The notes: generated by a model not told the origin, from the letters alone. 64,000 nucleotides of DNA from Microbacterium marinum (GCF_014204835.1 NZ_JACHMD010000001.1:992001-1056000); one strand, 5' to 3'. Shown: positions 1 through 10,167, numbered from the stretch's first letter. Made by a program: numbers and translations.

Positions 1-468
1 GCTGTCGTACAGGCCCACCGATTTGAACATGTAGTACAGCGGGTAGAGCAGCGCCTCCTGCGGCAGCAGGTTCGCGAGGAGGAAGAGCAGCACGATCGAC
101 GTGCGGCCCTTCACACGCCCGATGCCGATCGCGAACGCGTTGAGCATCGAGATCAAAACGGCCAGGACCGCCACGATCCCGGAGATGAAGACGGAGTTCC
201 AGACCTTCTCGGGGAAGTTCACCCGCTCCCAGAACTTCCCGATGCCGGTGAAGTCCAACGCCTGGGGGAGCGCGAGGGGTCCGGAGGTCGCGTAGTCGAC
301 CGGCGACTTGAAGGAGTTGACGAGCACGAGGTAGAACGGCGCCACGATGGCGAGCGCGCCGAGGGCGACGAGGCCGATCACGACCCAGTCGCGTCCGCGC
401 CGTCGTGTCATGCCGCCGCGGGGGCGGGTCTTGCGGGCGGATGCCGGGGGGATCATCGCGGTGGCCAT
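1..468 (-). CDS. Sugar ABC transporter permease, MalG type (partial, runs off window)
   Basis: This is the inner-membrane permease of a carbohydrate ABC importer. Only the first ~156 residues lie inside the window. After a basic, cytoplasmic N-terminus there is a membrane segment near residues 28-48 (VIGLVALGALAIVAPFYLVL), followed by the NSFK turn typical of MalG-type permeases, then two more hydrophobic segments. The EAA loop that contacts the ATPase is beyond the window. The start ATG (466-468) overlaps the stop of the upstream permease by the 4-base ATGA arrangement, so the two are translationally coupled. It belongs to the binding-protein/permease operon at 468-2801. The sugar cannot be named from the sequence. 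Confidence 0.9.
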   Translation of the reverse strand, partial: MATAMIPPASARKTRPRGGMTRRRGRDWVVIGLVALGALAIVAPFYLVLVNSFKSPVDYATSGPLALPQALDFTGIGKFWERVNFPEKVWNSVFISGIVAVLAVLISMLNAFAIGIGRVKGRTSIVLLFLLANLLPQEALLYPLYYMFKSVGLYDS

Positions 469-1433
469 CACAGTCCCGCCCTTTCCTTGCGCTCGAGCGT
501 GTTCTGCACGCGGACGAAGACGATCGAGACGATCACTACGACGATCGTGAGGACGGTGGCGATGGTCGCGCCGTAACCCACGTTCCGCTTCGTGAAGAAC
601 TCCTGGTACGCGTAGTACGCGGGGACGAGGGTCGCGCCTGCAGGGCCGCCCCTCGTGATCACGTACACGGGGCCGAACACCTTCAGCGCCGCGATCGTGC
701 ACGTCAGGGTGACGACGAAGATCTCGGGCCGGATGATGCTCATCGTGATGGCGGTGAACCGCTGGCCCCAGTTCGCGCCGTCGAGCTCGGCAGCCTCGTA
801 GAGCTCGGGGTCGACGCGCTGCAGCGCCGCCATGAAGACGACGACGGGGTAGCCGATCTGCACCCACACGAGGACGACCATGAGGACGATGAGGGCGGAC
901 GGCATCTGCCCGAGCCAGTCGACCGGTCCGATGCCGAACGAGCCGAGGATCTGGTTGAGGGCGCCGTCTCCGCCGGGCCGGACGATCCAGCCGATCACGA
1001 TGCCGGCGACGGCGACGGGGAGGATCTGGGGCAGGTAGTAGGTGGCACGCAGGAAGCTCGCGACGCGGCCGCCGAACTTTCGCCCGATGACGTCGAAGAG
1101 CGCCGCGGCGACGAAGAGGCCGATGATCGTCGGGACGACGACCATGGCGAGCACCATCCACACCGAGTTCGCGAACGACGTCCAGAAGTCGTCGTCGCCG
1201 AGGATGGCGATCCAGTTCTCCGCCCCGACGATCTCGGGGCTGCCGACACCCCGCCAGTCGGTGAAGGTGAGGAACAGGTTCCACACCAGGGGGATGACGA
1301 CGATGACCAGCAGCAGCACGAAACCCGGCAGCAGGTACAGCCAGTAGCCGGCCCGGCTCGTTCCGCACTGCGGGATCGAGGGCTCCTCCGGGGGGAGAGC
1401 CGTGCGCAGAGTGCGCGTGGCGGTAGCGCTCAT
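468..1433 (-). CDS. Sugar ABC transporter permease, MalF/UgpA type
   Basis: Inner-membrane permease of a carbohydrate (CUT1-type) ABC importer, 321 aa, a normal length for the family. About six membrane segments are visible, the first at roughly residues 30-52 after a polar N-terminus. The ATPase-contact EAA loop is clear near residue 215 (EAAELDGANWGQRF). It pairs with the MalG-type permease downstream (ATGA overlap) and with the binding lipoprotein upstream (1497-2801). No ATPase gene is present in the visible cluster; in actinobacteria a shared MsiK-type ATPase often serves such systems (known for the family, not shown here). Confidence 0.93.
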   Translation of the reverse strand: MSATATRTLRTALPPEEPSIPQCGTSRAGYWLYLLPGFVLLLVIVVIPLVWNLFLTFTDWRGVGSPEIVGAENWIAILGDDDFWTSFANSVWMVLAMVVVPTIIGLFVAAALFDVIGRKFGGRVASFLRATYYLPQILPVAVAGIVIGWIVRPGGDGALNQILGSFGIGPVDWLGQMPSALIVLMVVLVWVQIGYPVVVFMAALQRVDPELYEAAELDGANWGQRFTAITMSIIRPEIFVVTLTCTIAALKVFGPVYVITRGGPAGATLVPAYYAYQEFFTKRNVGYGATIATVLTIVVVIVSIVFVRVQNTLERKERAGL

Positions 1434-1496
1434 AGGGACTCCAGAGTGGGGGAGGGGCGGCGTCGCGCCGCCCCTCCGATCGGATGTGCGGTGGGG

Positions 1497-2801
1497 TCAG
1501 CGGTAGTCCGCGGTGCCCTCGTCGTACTGCTCGCCGAGGTTGGTCGCGGTGGCCGCGGCATCCTGCGCACCCGTCACGAGGCCCTGCAGCTCCTGGACGA
1601 GGACGTCGTAGAAGCCGGGGGCGGGCCAGTCCGGGTAGAAGGAGAGACCGTCGTCGTCGAGGATCCCGTTGAAGGTCTCGATCAGCGCCGCGCTCTTCTC
1701 GTCGGTGATGTCGGCGGCGTCGGCCGCGACTGGCACGCCGCCGTTGTTGCCGATGATCGCCTGGATCTCAGGGCGCATGGTGATGTCGATGAACTCGTAG
1801 GCGAGTTCCGCGTTGGCGGCGTTCGCCGGGACGACCCACAGGTTGCCCGACGATCCGAGGGAGAGCGTGGATTCCGGGAACGCGCCCATCGTCCATTCGA
1901 AGTCGGTCGCCTCGGCGACGAAGCGTCCGTACCACCACGAGCCCGACACGAAGATCGGGGAGGTGCCGTTGATGAAGGAGACGCCGGCATCCTCCGCCTT
2001 CACAGACGAGACGTCCTTCGCGATGTAGCCCTTGTCCACGTAGTCCGCGAGGGTCTCGGTCGCGTAGGTGACCTCGGGGCCACTCCAGTCGACGGGGTTC
2101 TCGTACAGCTGGTAATCGTCGACGAACGAGCGGTCGGCCTGCGACAGGGCGAGCTGGTACCAGAGCTGCCCGAGGGGGTACTCCGCTCCCGCCTCGGCGA
2201 GCGGGGTGACGCCCTGCTCGACGAACGCGTCGAGAACGTCGACGAACTCGTCGTAGGTGGTCGGGATCTCGAGGCCGGCCTCCTCGAAGGCGTCGAGGTT
2301 GTAGTAGACGCCGACGAATTCGCCGTAGTTCGGGATGCCGTACCAGGTGTCGCCACCCATGACGCCGTCCTCGGTGTACTTCGCCGTGGTCTGCAGTGAC
2401 GGAGCGAGCTTGTCGTCCCACCCGTACTCGTCGACGGCGTCGGAGATGTCGGCGATGAGTCCGGTGCTGGCGAGGAAGCCTGCCGTCGCGTTGCCCTTGT
2501 TGAACTCCATCAGGTCGGGGGCGGCATCGGTGTCGAGCACCTGGCTCGCTGTCTTCTGGATCTGCTCGAAGGACTTCTCCTCGAACTCGACGGTGGCGCC
2601 GGTCTCCTCTTCGAAGACCTTGATCGCTTCGGCCCAGGCCTTGCCCATTGCGCTGTCGGCTCCCTCGTAGTGCCACAGGCGCAGGGTGTCGCCGTCGCCT
2701 CCGGAGGTGTCTCCGCCGGCGCAGCCGCTCAGGGCGAGCCCTGCGACGGAGAGGGTGGCGACCGCGGCGAGGGCCGCGGTCCGTCGTGTCATGCGTGCCA
2801 T
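1497..2801 (-). CDS. Sugar-binding lipoprotein of ABC importer
   Basis: Extracellular solute-binding protein (family 1), 434 aa, which captures a sugar and delivers it to the two permeases encoded just downstream. The N-terminus is a lipoprotein signal: a basic MARMTRR start, hydrophobic stretch and lipobox LSGC. The mature part begins with a Gly/Asp-rich linker, then DTLRLWHYEG, a usual opening for this fold. I chose the ATG at 2799-2801 because an AAAGGAG ribosome site lies 6-7 bases before it and the signal peptide starts there, although the frame stays open further upstream. A LacI-type operator (2893-2906) lies ~92 bases upstream. The ligand is unknown. Confidence 0.93.
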   Translation of the reverse strand: MARMTRRTAALAAVATLSVAGLALSGCAGGDTSGGDGDTLRLWHYEGADSAMGKAWAEAIKVFEEETGATVEFEEKSFEQIQKTASQVLDTDAAPDLMEFNKGNATAGFLASTGLIADISDAVDEYGWDDKLAPSLQTTAKYTEDGVMGGDTWYGIPNYGEFVGVYYNLDAFEEAGLEIPTTYDEFVDVLDAFVEQGVTPLAEAGAEYPLGQLWYQLALSQADRSFVDDYQLYENPVDWSGPEVTYATETLADYVDKGYIAKDVSSVKAEDAGVSFINGTSPIFVSGSWWYGRFVAEATDFEWTMGAFPESTLSLGSSGNLWVVPANAANAELAYEFIDITMRPEIQAIIGNNGGVPVAADAADITDEKSAALIETFNGILDDDGLSFYPDWPAPGFYDVLVQELQGLVTGAQDAAATATNLGEQYDEGTADYR

Positions 2802-2892
2802 CGTCGGCACTCCTTTCGTGGTGACCAGGACGGTCGTGGTGTTTCGGGTGGTGGTGCGTCCGGGGCGCTTCGACGCCTCTTCACGCGAGGTG

Positions 2893-2906
2893 TCGAAGCG
2901 CTTCGA
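2893..2906. promoter_or_regulatory. LacI-type operator upstream of the sugar-binding protein gene
   Basis: TCGAAGCGCTTCGA is a perfect 14-bp palindrome with the central CG typical of LacI-family operators. An identical copy lies in front of the adjacent LacI gene (4039-4052). Inference: the neighbouring repressor binds here and controls the importer operon. Confidence 0.8.
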
Positions 2907-2925
2907 TGATGCGGATAAGAACAGG

Positions 2926-2948
2926 CCGCTCGGTCCTGGGCCGAGCGG
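2926..2948 (-). terminator. Probable terminator after the LacI gene
   Basis: Inverted repeat CCGCTCGG (2926-2933) / CCGAGCGG (2941-2948) with a 7-base loop. Read on the minus strand the stem is followed by a T-enriched stretch (CCTGTTCTTATC). It lies between the repressor stop (2987) and the operator of the importer operon, so it would separate the two transcripts. Confidence 0.6.
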
Positions 2949-2986
2949 GAGGGAGGCGGAGGCGTCCGGCGCGTCCGCCGCGGCGG

Positions 2987-3997
2987 TCACCCCGGGCGGG
3001 CGACGGAGCCGACGGATCGGTAGTCGGGTGAGATGAGGTGCATCACCGGGGCGCGGCCGGGTTCTTCCAGCCGCGCGATGGCGAGCTCGACGGCCACATC
3101 GCACGATGCCGAGGGCACGAGCGGGATGGTGTCGACGGGAGACGACAGCCGTGAGGTGTCGAAGACGGTGGCGACGGAGATGAGCGAGATGTCCCGCCCG
3201 ATCTCGAGGTCGCGTTCGGCGAGGACGGACAGAACGGCATCGTGCGCGTCTTCGGCGGCGTGGATCAGGATGCCGGTGACGCCGGCGTCGAGGGCTGCGG
3301 CGGTGGCCGCCCGGACGCTCGAAGGGTCGGTCGTCGTGACACCGCTCGTGGCGAAGCGGAGTGTCGAGCCCCGCGCCTCGGCGCGAGCCAGCGCCGCCGA
3401 TCGCAGGCGCGGCGGGAAGTTGGATGCCTCGTACGCGACGTCGGTCTGACCGATCAGCGCCATCGTCGTGACGCCCGCGTCCGCCAGGGTGTCGACGGCG
3501 AGTGCAGCCGCGCCCTCGAAATCGAGGTCGACGCAGTCGAGGCCTTCGTGATCGTCGGGGATGCCGATGAACACCGTCGGGATCCGCAGCGACCGCGCGA
3601 TCTCGACCCGCGCGTCGTCGGGGGCGACGTCGAGGACGAGGACCGCGTCGACCAGATCGCTGGCGGCGACCCGCTGCATCCCGGCCGAGGCCTGCTCGTC
3701 GGTGAGGAGAAGGAGGTCGTAATCGCGACGGCGGGCAGCGATCGATGCCGCGAGGACGAACGCCATGTGGGTGGGTGCGTGCGTGTCGGCCCGCAGCGGC
3801 TCGGTGAGGGCGAAGATCTGCGTTCGTCGGCCCGCGAGCGCCCGCGCACCCGCGTGAGGCTGGTAACCCAGGGTCGCGGCCGCGTCGAGGACGCGACGGC
3901 GGGTGTCGGGGGAGATGGCGCGCTTGCCGCTGAGTGCGTACGAGACGGTGCTGATCGACACGCCGGCCGCCGCCGCCACCTCGTCGATCCGTGCCAT
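2987..3997 (-). CDS. LacI-family transcriptional repressor
   Basis: DNA-binding repressor of 336 aa. The LacI helix-turn-helix is at residues ~1-55 (VAAAAGVSISTVSYALSG, then RRRVLDAAATLGYQPHAGAR for the hinge and minor-groove helix). The rest is a periplasmic-binding-protein-like sugar sensor domain (about 60-330). A GGAGAAGG ribosome site precedes the ATG. It lies upstream of, and on the same strand as, the sugar importer operon. Identical palindromes occur in front of its own gene and of the operon, so autoregulation plus control of the importer is a well-supported inference. The inducer is probably the imported sugar or a derivative. Confidence 0.93.
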   Translation of the reverse strand: MARIDEVAAAAGVSISTVSYALSGKRAISPDTRRRVLDAAATLGYQPHAGARALAGRRTQIFALTEPLRADTHAPTHMAFVLAASIAARRRDYDLLLLTDEQASAGMQRVAASDLVDAVLVLDVAPDDARVEIARSLRIPTVFIGIPDDHEGLDCVDLDFEGAAALAVDTLADAGVTTMALIGQTDVAYEASNFPPRLRSAALARAEARGSTLRFATSGVTTTDPSSVRAATAAALDAGVTGILIHAAEDAHDAVLSVLAERDLEIGRDISLISVATVFDTSRLSSPVDTIPLVPSASCDVAVELAIARLEEPGRAPVMHLISPDYRSVGSVARPG

Positions 3998-4038
3998 GAC
4001 ACCTTCTCCATCGAATGTGCGCGTCTCCGAACTCGATC

Positions 4039-4052
4039 TCGAAGCGCTTCGA
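4039..4052. promoter_or_regulatory. LacI-type operator in the repressor's own promoter
   Basis: TCGAAGCGCTTCGA, identical to the palindrome at 2893-2906. It starts about 6 bases downstream of the proposed -10 box (4058-4063, minus strand), so a bound repressor would cover the transcription start. This supports autoregulation. Confidence 0.8.
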
Positions 4053-4057
4053 CGGTG

Positions 4058-4087
4058 AGCATATGCATCATCACGTCCTCAGCGCAA
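4058..4087 (-). promoter_or_regulatory. Probable promoter of the LacI gene
   Basis: On the minus strand, TTGCGC (4082-4087) and TATGCT (4058-4063) are spaced by 18 bases, a plausible sigma-70-type -35/-10 pair. The LacI operator lies directly downstream. Confidence 0.55.
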
Positions 4088-4115
4088 GACTTTTGTCGTC
4101 GAGATCAACAAATCC

Positions 4116-4127
4116 GAGAGCGCTCTC
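4116..4127. promoter_or_regulatory. Second, different LacI-like palindrome upstream of the repressor
   Basis: GAGAGCGCTCTC is a perfect 12-bp palindrome sharing the central AGCGCT with the 14-bp operators but with different arms. It resembles known actinobacterial LacI-family sites such as the CebR-type operator. It lies ~119 bases upstream of the LacI start and 29 bases upstream of the -35 box. It could be an auxiliary site or a site for another LacI protein. Confidence 0.45.
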
Positions 4128-4228
4128 ATACGCGACGGAACGAACAGGCGCGGCGAGAACGAACGACGGCGGCACGACGCCAGGGCATCGTGTCGCCGTC
4201 GGGAGTTCGAGGACGGGTGCGGGTCGGC

Positions 4229-4681
4229 TCAGAGGCGCAGCTCGGCGACGACCTCGCCGTACTCCGTCTCGTCCACGGGCGTGAATCCGACACGCCGGAA
4301 GAAGGCCTCGGGTCCGCCGTCGCCCGCTTCGTAGATGACGTTGACGTGGTCGAAGCCACGGTCGCGTGCTTCATCGAGGAGCCGCGCGACGGCGAATCGG
4401 CCTACACCGCGGCCCTGATCGTCGGCGTCGACGTTGATGCGCCACAGGACGGAGCGGAAGTGCTCCTGCGCGGCATCCTCATCGAAATTCGCGCTGACGA
4501 ACCCGACGACCTCGTCGCCGTCGAGGACGACGCGCTGCCACGCTGTCGCCGGATTGACGACGGCGCCAGCGACCGCGTAGCTCGTCGGAGCGAGGAACTG
4601 CTCCTGCCCCGGCTTCAGAGACATCGTGTTGACCGCCACGATCGTGTTCGCGGACAGTTCGACCAATCGCAGCTCCGTCAT
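4229..4681 (-). CDS. GNAT-family N-acetyltransferase
   Basis: Small acetyltransferase of 150 aa. The acetyl-CoA binding motif is visible as DQGRGVGRFAVARLLDEARD (residues ~90-110), preceded by the LWRINVDAD strand, and the C-terminal AFFRRVGFTPV element is typical of GNAT proteins. The substrate is unknown. I chose ATG 4681 (MTELRLVEL) because the open frame further upstream has an arginine/proline-rich, non-coding look and runs into the isocitrate dehydrogenase promoter. It is divergent from icd. Confidence 0.85.
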   Translation of the reverse strand: MTELRLVELSANTIVAVNTMSLKPGQEQFLAPTSYAVAGAVVNPATAWQRVVLDGDEVVGFVSANFDEDAAQEHFRSVLWRINVDADDQGRGVGRFAVARLLDEARDRGFDHVNVIYEAGDGGPEAFFRRVGFTPVDETEYGEVVAELRL

Positions 4682-4771
4682 GCCGCCAGGGTACCCGGCG
4701 CGGCGACGGGGGCGCACGTCATTTCGCGAAGGACCGATTCGACCCGTCCGCGCCGGGTACCCGAAGAAGTA

Positions 4772-4785
4772 TCTCGACATCGAGA
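4772..4785. promoter_or_regulatory. Palindrome in the icd / acetyltransferase intergenic region
   Basis: TCTCGA-CA-TCGAGA is a perfect inverted repeat with a 2-base centre, ~64 bases upstream of the isocitrate dehydrogenase start and about 20 bases before a possible -10 (TAGTCT, 4804-4809). The form resembles MarR-type operators. Either divergent gene could be the target. Confidence 0.4.
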
Positions 4786-4806
4786 GACTTCAGGGTGGTG
4801 CGATAG

Positions 4807-7065
<2,259 letters not shown>

Positions 7066-7088
7066 CCGTCCCTCCCGCCCTTCGCAGT

Positions 7089-7161
7089 CCGCGAGACAGC
7101 AGCCACGGCCCGAAACGTTGACATCAGACCAACGTCTCGGGCTCCCACTGCTGTCTCGCGG
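7089..7161. repeat. Nested palindromic element (family A)
   Basis: A 73-bp nested inverted repeat. The outer arms are a perfect 14-bp match, CCGCGAGACAGCAG (7089-7102) and CTGCTGTCTCGCGG (7148-7161). Inner arms CCCGAAACGTTG (7109-7120) and CAACGTCTCGGG (7130-7141) match with one mismatch. There is no T-run, and a separate clean terminator follows at 7191-7222, so termination is not its obvious purpose. It looks like an interspersed palindromic (REP/MITE-like) element. Confidence 0.65.
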
Positions 7162-7190
7162 TCAGGGGAGGGGATCGACTCGGACACGAT

Positions 7191-7222
7191 GAAGGCCGGA
7201 TGCCGCGTGGCATCCGGCCTTC
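7191..7222. terminator. Bidirectional hairpin between icd and the transpeptidase gene
   Basis: Perfect 14-bp arms GAAGGCCGGATGCC (7191-7204) and GGCATCCGGCCTTC (7209-7222) with a 4-base loop, between convergent genes. It lacks a clear T-run, as is common for high-GC terminators. The stem is built from an inverted pair of the over-represented word GGATGCC. Confidence 0.75.
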
Positions 7223-7243
7223 GCCGTAGGAGGGATCAGCGCG

Positions 7244-8665
7244 TCAGGCGTGGATCCAGACGTCGGCGCCGTTGGGCAGCCAGTCGTAGAGCTTCTTGGC
7301 CAGATTCGGCGGCATGTTGACGCACCCGGCGCTCATCTGGTTGCCGAAGTTGTTGTGCCAGTAGGCGCCGTGGAACGCTTGGTTGCCGTTGAAGTACATG
7401 ACCCAGGGCACGTCGGGCTGGGTGTACTTCGTGCCGGTGTCGCGCGAGGTGCCCGTCATGTCCTGGAGCGGGGTCCGCCAGCCGATCGAGTAGCGACCGG
7501 GGAAGGTCACGGCGCCGTCGCGACCGCTGGAGATGAGCCAGGTGTCGATGACCTTGCCGTTCTCCTTCAGGTAGAGGCGCTGCTCGCCGAGGTCGACTTC
7601 GGCCAGGCGGGTCGTCGTGACCGTCTCGCGCGGCGTGACGTCGATCGGCAGCGCATAGGCCGCATCGCCGGTGGCCAGCTGGTCGGCGTAGTCGCGGGCG
7701 ACGCCGGCGGTGTCGCCGAGAACGCGTCCGTCCTGCCCCTCGACGACGGTGACGAGCTCGGTGCCGGCCTCGCTGGTGAGGATCTCGGCGGTGACGGGGT
7801 CCTGGTTCACCTTGTCGGCGAGCCCGTCGACGGTCGTCTGGATGGCGGCCGCGTCGGCGGTGATCGTGAAGGCGCCCGACTCGTCGGTGCCGATGGTGAG
7901 CCACGACGCGAGGCGCTCGGCCGAGACGGGCACGACCCGCTCCTCGCCGGCGTAGAAGCCCGCGGTGTCGATCATGTCGGCGAGCGTGGCGACGGTGGCT
8001 TCGGCCATCTCGGTCGTGGTGGCGGAGGGCACCGCGACCGCCTCGGCGGGGACCGTCACGGCGGACTCACCCTCGGCGAGAGCCGCGTCGATCGCGGTCT
8101 GCACGGCCGCGAGGTCGATGCCGCTGCCGTCGGCGGCGGGGGTCACCGTGTAGGCGCCGCCGTCGAACGAGACGGCGGCAGCCGTCGGCTCCGAGTAGAG
8201 CTCGGGAAGCGCGTCCCGGAGGGCGGCGGTGGCCTTGCCCTCGTCGAGCGTGACGGTGCCGCCGGGCAGCTGGGAGAACCACGCGCCCACGTTCCACATC
8301 GGGCTCTGGCCGAACGCCGCGTCGGCGAGGGCCGCGGAATCGACCGAGGCGCCGAGGTCGGCGCCGGTGACGGTCGGTCCACCATCGCCGAGGGAGATCG
8401 TCAGACCCGCCAGATGCGAGGAAATGCTGTCGGCGGCCATGCCGGGCGTCTGGAAACCGACGGACGCGCCGGCGACAGCGGTGCCGGGCGCGATCAGGAC
8501 GAGCGACGCGGCGACGGCACCGGCGGTGACGACCGCGACGGGAATGCCGATCTTCAAGCCCAGGTGGCGACGGCGCGGCGCGGGCTCGGCCGGTGCCCAA
8601 CGGACATCAGGTGCGTCGGCTGCGGGCTGGTCATCGGCACCCTGCCGCGTGATCACTTCGGACAT
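7244..8665 (-). CDS. L,D-transpeptidase (YkuD domain), membrane-anchored
   Basis: Cell-wall enzyme that forms 3-3 peptidoglycan cross-links or anchors proteins to peptidoglycan, 473 aa. The cytoplasmic N-terminus (1-50) is followed by one membrane anchor (about 53-75, IGIPVAVVTAGAVAASLVLIA). The middle, about residues 80-340, looks like peptidoglycan-binding (PG_binding_4/VanW-like) repeats. The C-terminal YkuD domain holds the catalytic signature HGAYWHNNFG ... SAGCVNM, with the nucleophilic Cys near residue 444. The ATG is preceded by GGGGGAGA. It converges on icd. Confidence 0.93.
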   Translation of the reverse strand: MSEVITRQGADDQPAADAPDVRWAPAEPAPRRRHLGLKIGIPVAVVTAGAVAASLVLIAPGTAVAGASVGFQTPGMAADSISSHLAGLTISLGDGGPTVTGADLGASVDSAALADAAFGQSPMWNVGAWFSQLPGGTVTLDEGKATAALRDALPELYSEPTAAAVSFDGGAYTVTPAADGSGIDLAAVQTAIDAALAEGESAVTVPAEAVAVPSATTTEMAEATVATLADMIDTAGFYAGEERVVPVSAERLASWLTIGTDESGAFTITADAAAIQTTVDGLADKVNQDPVTAEILTSEAGTELVTVVEGQDGRVLGDTAGVARDYADQLATGDAAYALPIDVTPRETVTTTRLAEVDLGEQRLYLKENGKVIDTWLISSGRDGAVTFPGRYSIGWRTPLQDMTGTSRDTGTKYTQPDVPWVMYFNGNQAFHGAYWHNNFGNQMSAGCVNMPPNLAKKLYDWLPNGADVWIHA

Positions 8666-8749
8666 CGTTCTCCCCCGAGTAGCGTCCAGACGCGTTCGGG
8701 TGATCCGTCGCGCACTCGAAATGGTACGCGACCGGCCTGGGAAGTCGCC

Positions 8750-9181
8750 TCAGTCGCTGCACAGTCGGGCGAACTCGGCCCCCGCCGCCCGGATGTCCTC
8801 CGTGGCCGTCGCGAGGCCTGCGACGCCGGTGATGTCGCCGGAGGCCGCAGCGTCCACCGCATCGCTCAGGGTCGCGAAGCCGTCATGCAGCTTCGTCACC
8901 GTCTTCTCGAGCTCGGCGTTGTCGATCGAGCGCGAGGCGTCGCCGAGCCCATCGACGACCGCGGCCAGCGCGTCGGCCGCCGCCGCCGGATCCGCGGCAT
9001 CCACGTCGGCGAAGGCGGTCATCGCCGCGTCGACGCGCGTGCTCACGCCGGCGCAGGCCTCCGCGATCGGCTGCGACCCCTCCGCGTCGTCCGACGACGC
9101 CGAGCATCCGGTGAGGGCGACGGTCAGCGCGAGGGCGACGAGGGCGGGGCGGATGCCGGGGAGGCGAGGGGACGGCGACAC
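8750..9181 (-). CDS. Small predicted lipoprotein of unknown function
   Basis: 143 aa. The N-terminus is a lipoprotein signal with lipobox LTGC (residue ~26), then a Ser/Asp/Glu-rich linker and a mostly helical, Ala/Asp-rich domain. I do not recognise a family. The start is GTG 9181, supported by CAGGAG 8-9 bases upstream and the signal peptide. It is upstream of and on the same strand as the L,D-transpeptidase gene (84-base gap), so a cell-envelope role is possible but unproven. Confidence 0.8.
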   Translation of the reverse strand: MSPSPRLPGIRPALVALALTVALTGCSASSDDAEGSQPIAEACAGVSTRVDAAMTAFADVDAADPAAAADALAAVVDGLGDASRSIDNAELEKTVTKLHDGFATLSDAVDAAASGDITGVAGLATATEDIRAAGAEFARLCSD

Positions 9182-9287
9182 GGTGAGCTCCTGGATGCGG
9201 GGCCTTCCAGGGTGTCACGGGTCGACCTGAACCGGAGCCGTACACTGGCCAGGCGCGCGGCGCCGCCGCGGCGGGAGGAGTGCTGTC

Positions 9288-10067
9288 ATGGCCGAGGTCG
9301 TCATCGTCGAGTCCCCTGCGGAGGCGGGCGCATTGGCCGCCGATGAGATCGCGCGACTCATCATCCATCGCCCCGACACGGTGCTGGGACTGGCGACCGG
9401 CTCGACGCCGCTGCCCGTCTACGACGCCCTCCGCGACCGGCTCGCAGGGCTGGACGTGTCGCAGGTGCGCGGCTTCGCCCTCGACGAGTACGTCGGCATC
9501 GACCCCGCCCATCCCGAGAGCTATCGGGCCGTCATCACCCGCGAGGTCGTCGAGCCGCTCGGCCTCGACGCTGCTCGGGTGCAGACGCCAAACGGCGACC
9601 TCGCGACCATCGAGCACGCGGGGGAGGACTACGAGCGCGCCATCGCCGACGCGGGCGGCATCGATCTGCAGATCCTCGGGATCGGCACGTCGGGCCACAT
9701 CGGCTTCAACGAACCGGGATCCTCGTTCGCGTCGCGGACCCGGGTGAAGACCCTGGTCGAGCAGACCCGCCGCGACAACGCGCGCTTCTTCGCTTCCATC
9801 GACGACGTGCCGATGCACTGCATCACGCAGGGTCTCGGGACCATCCTCGAGGCCCGGCACCTCGTCCTGCTCGCCTTCGGTGCAGGCAAGGCCGACGCCG
9901 TCGCCCGCGCGGTGGAAGGGCCGGTGACCTCGTCTCTCCCCGGGTCGGCGATCCAGCTCCATCCCCACGTGACCGTCATCGTCGACGACGCGGCCGCATC
10001 GCGACTCGAGAACGGCGACTACTACCGCTATGCCTACGCCAACAAGCCCGCCTGGCAGGGCATCTGA
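9288..10067 (+). CDS. nagB: Glucosamine-6-phosphate deaminase
   Basis: Converts glucosamine-6-phosphate to fructose-6-phosphate and ammonia, the last step of GlcNAc catabolism. 259 aa, usual for NagB. Seen: LGLATGSTPLPVYDAL phosphate/sugar site (~30-46), the base-bearing FALDEYVGI (~62-70), GHIGFNEP with the catalytic His and Glu (~135-142), and SSFASRTRVKTL. The position equivalent to E. coli Asp141 is Ser here (GTSGHIGF); other families carry Asn there, so I do not read this as inactivation. A GGGAGGAG site precedes the ATG. It is apart from nagA (18.1 kb) but in the same amino-sugar neighbourhood. Confidence 0.96.
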   Translation: MAEVVIVESPAEAGALAADEIARLIIHRPDTVLGLATGSTPLPVYDALRDRLAGLDVSQVRGFALDEYVGIDPAHPESYRAVITREVVEPLGLDAARVQTPNGDLATIEHAGEDYERAIADAGGIDLQILGIGTSGHIGFNEPGSSFASRTRVKTLVEQTRRDNARFFASIDDVPMHCITQGLGTILEARHLVLLAFGAGKADAVARAVEGPVTSSLPGSAIQLHPHVTVIVDDAAASRLENGDYYRYAYANKPAWQGI

Positions 10068-10167
10068 GGGGCGCCGAGGATCTGACCCCCTCGGGGCTTC
10101 CGACCGCGTTTCGTGAGAGTTCCCTCACCGAAGGTCGCCGCTCTCGCGGTGGGCGCGTCCGCTCTCC

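Noticed and set aside
405..2399. Long plus-strand open frame (664 codons) opposite the sugar importer genes
   Set aside because: Antisense to clearly conserved transporter genes. The translation is Arg/Asp/Glu/Gly-rich low-complexity protein typical of shadows in high-GC DNA.
9288..10067. NagB as an inactive enzyme because of the Ser in GTSGH
   Set aside because: Other functional NagB groups carry Asn at this position; the essential His and Glu are intact.
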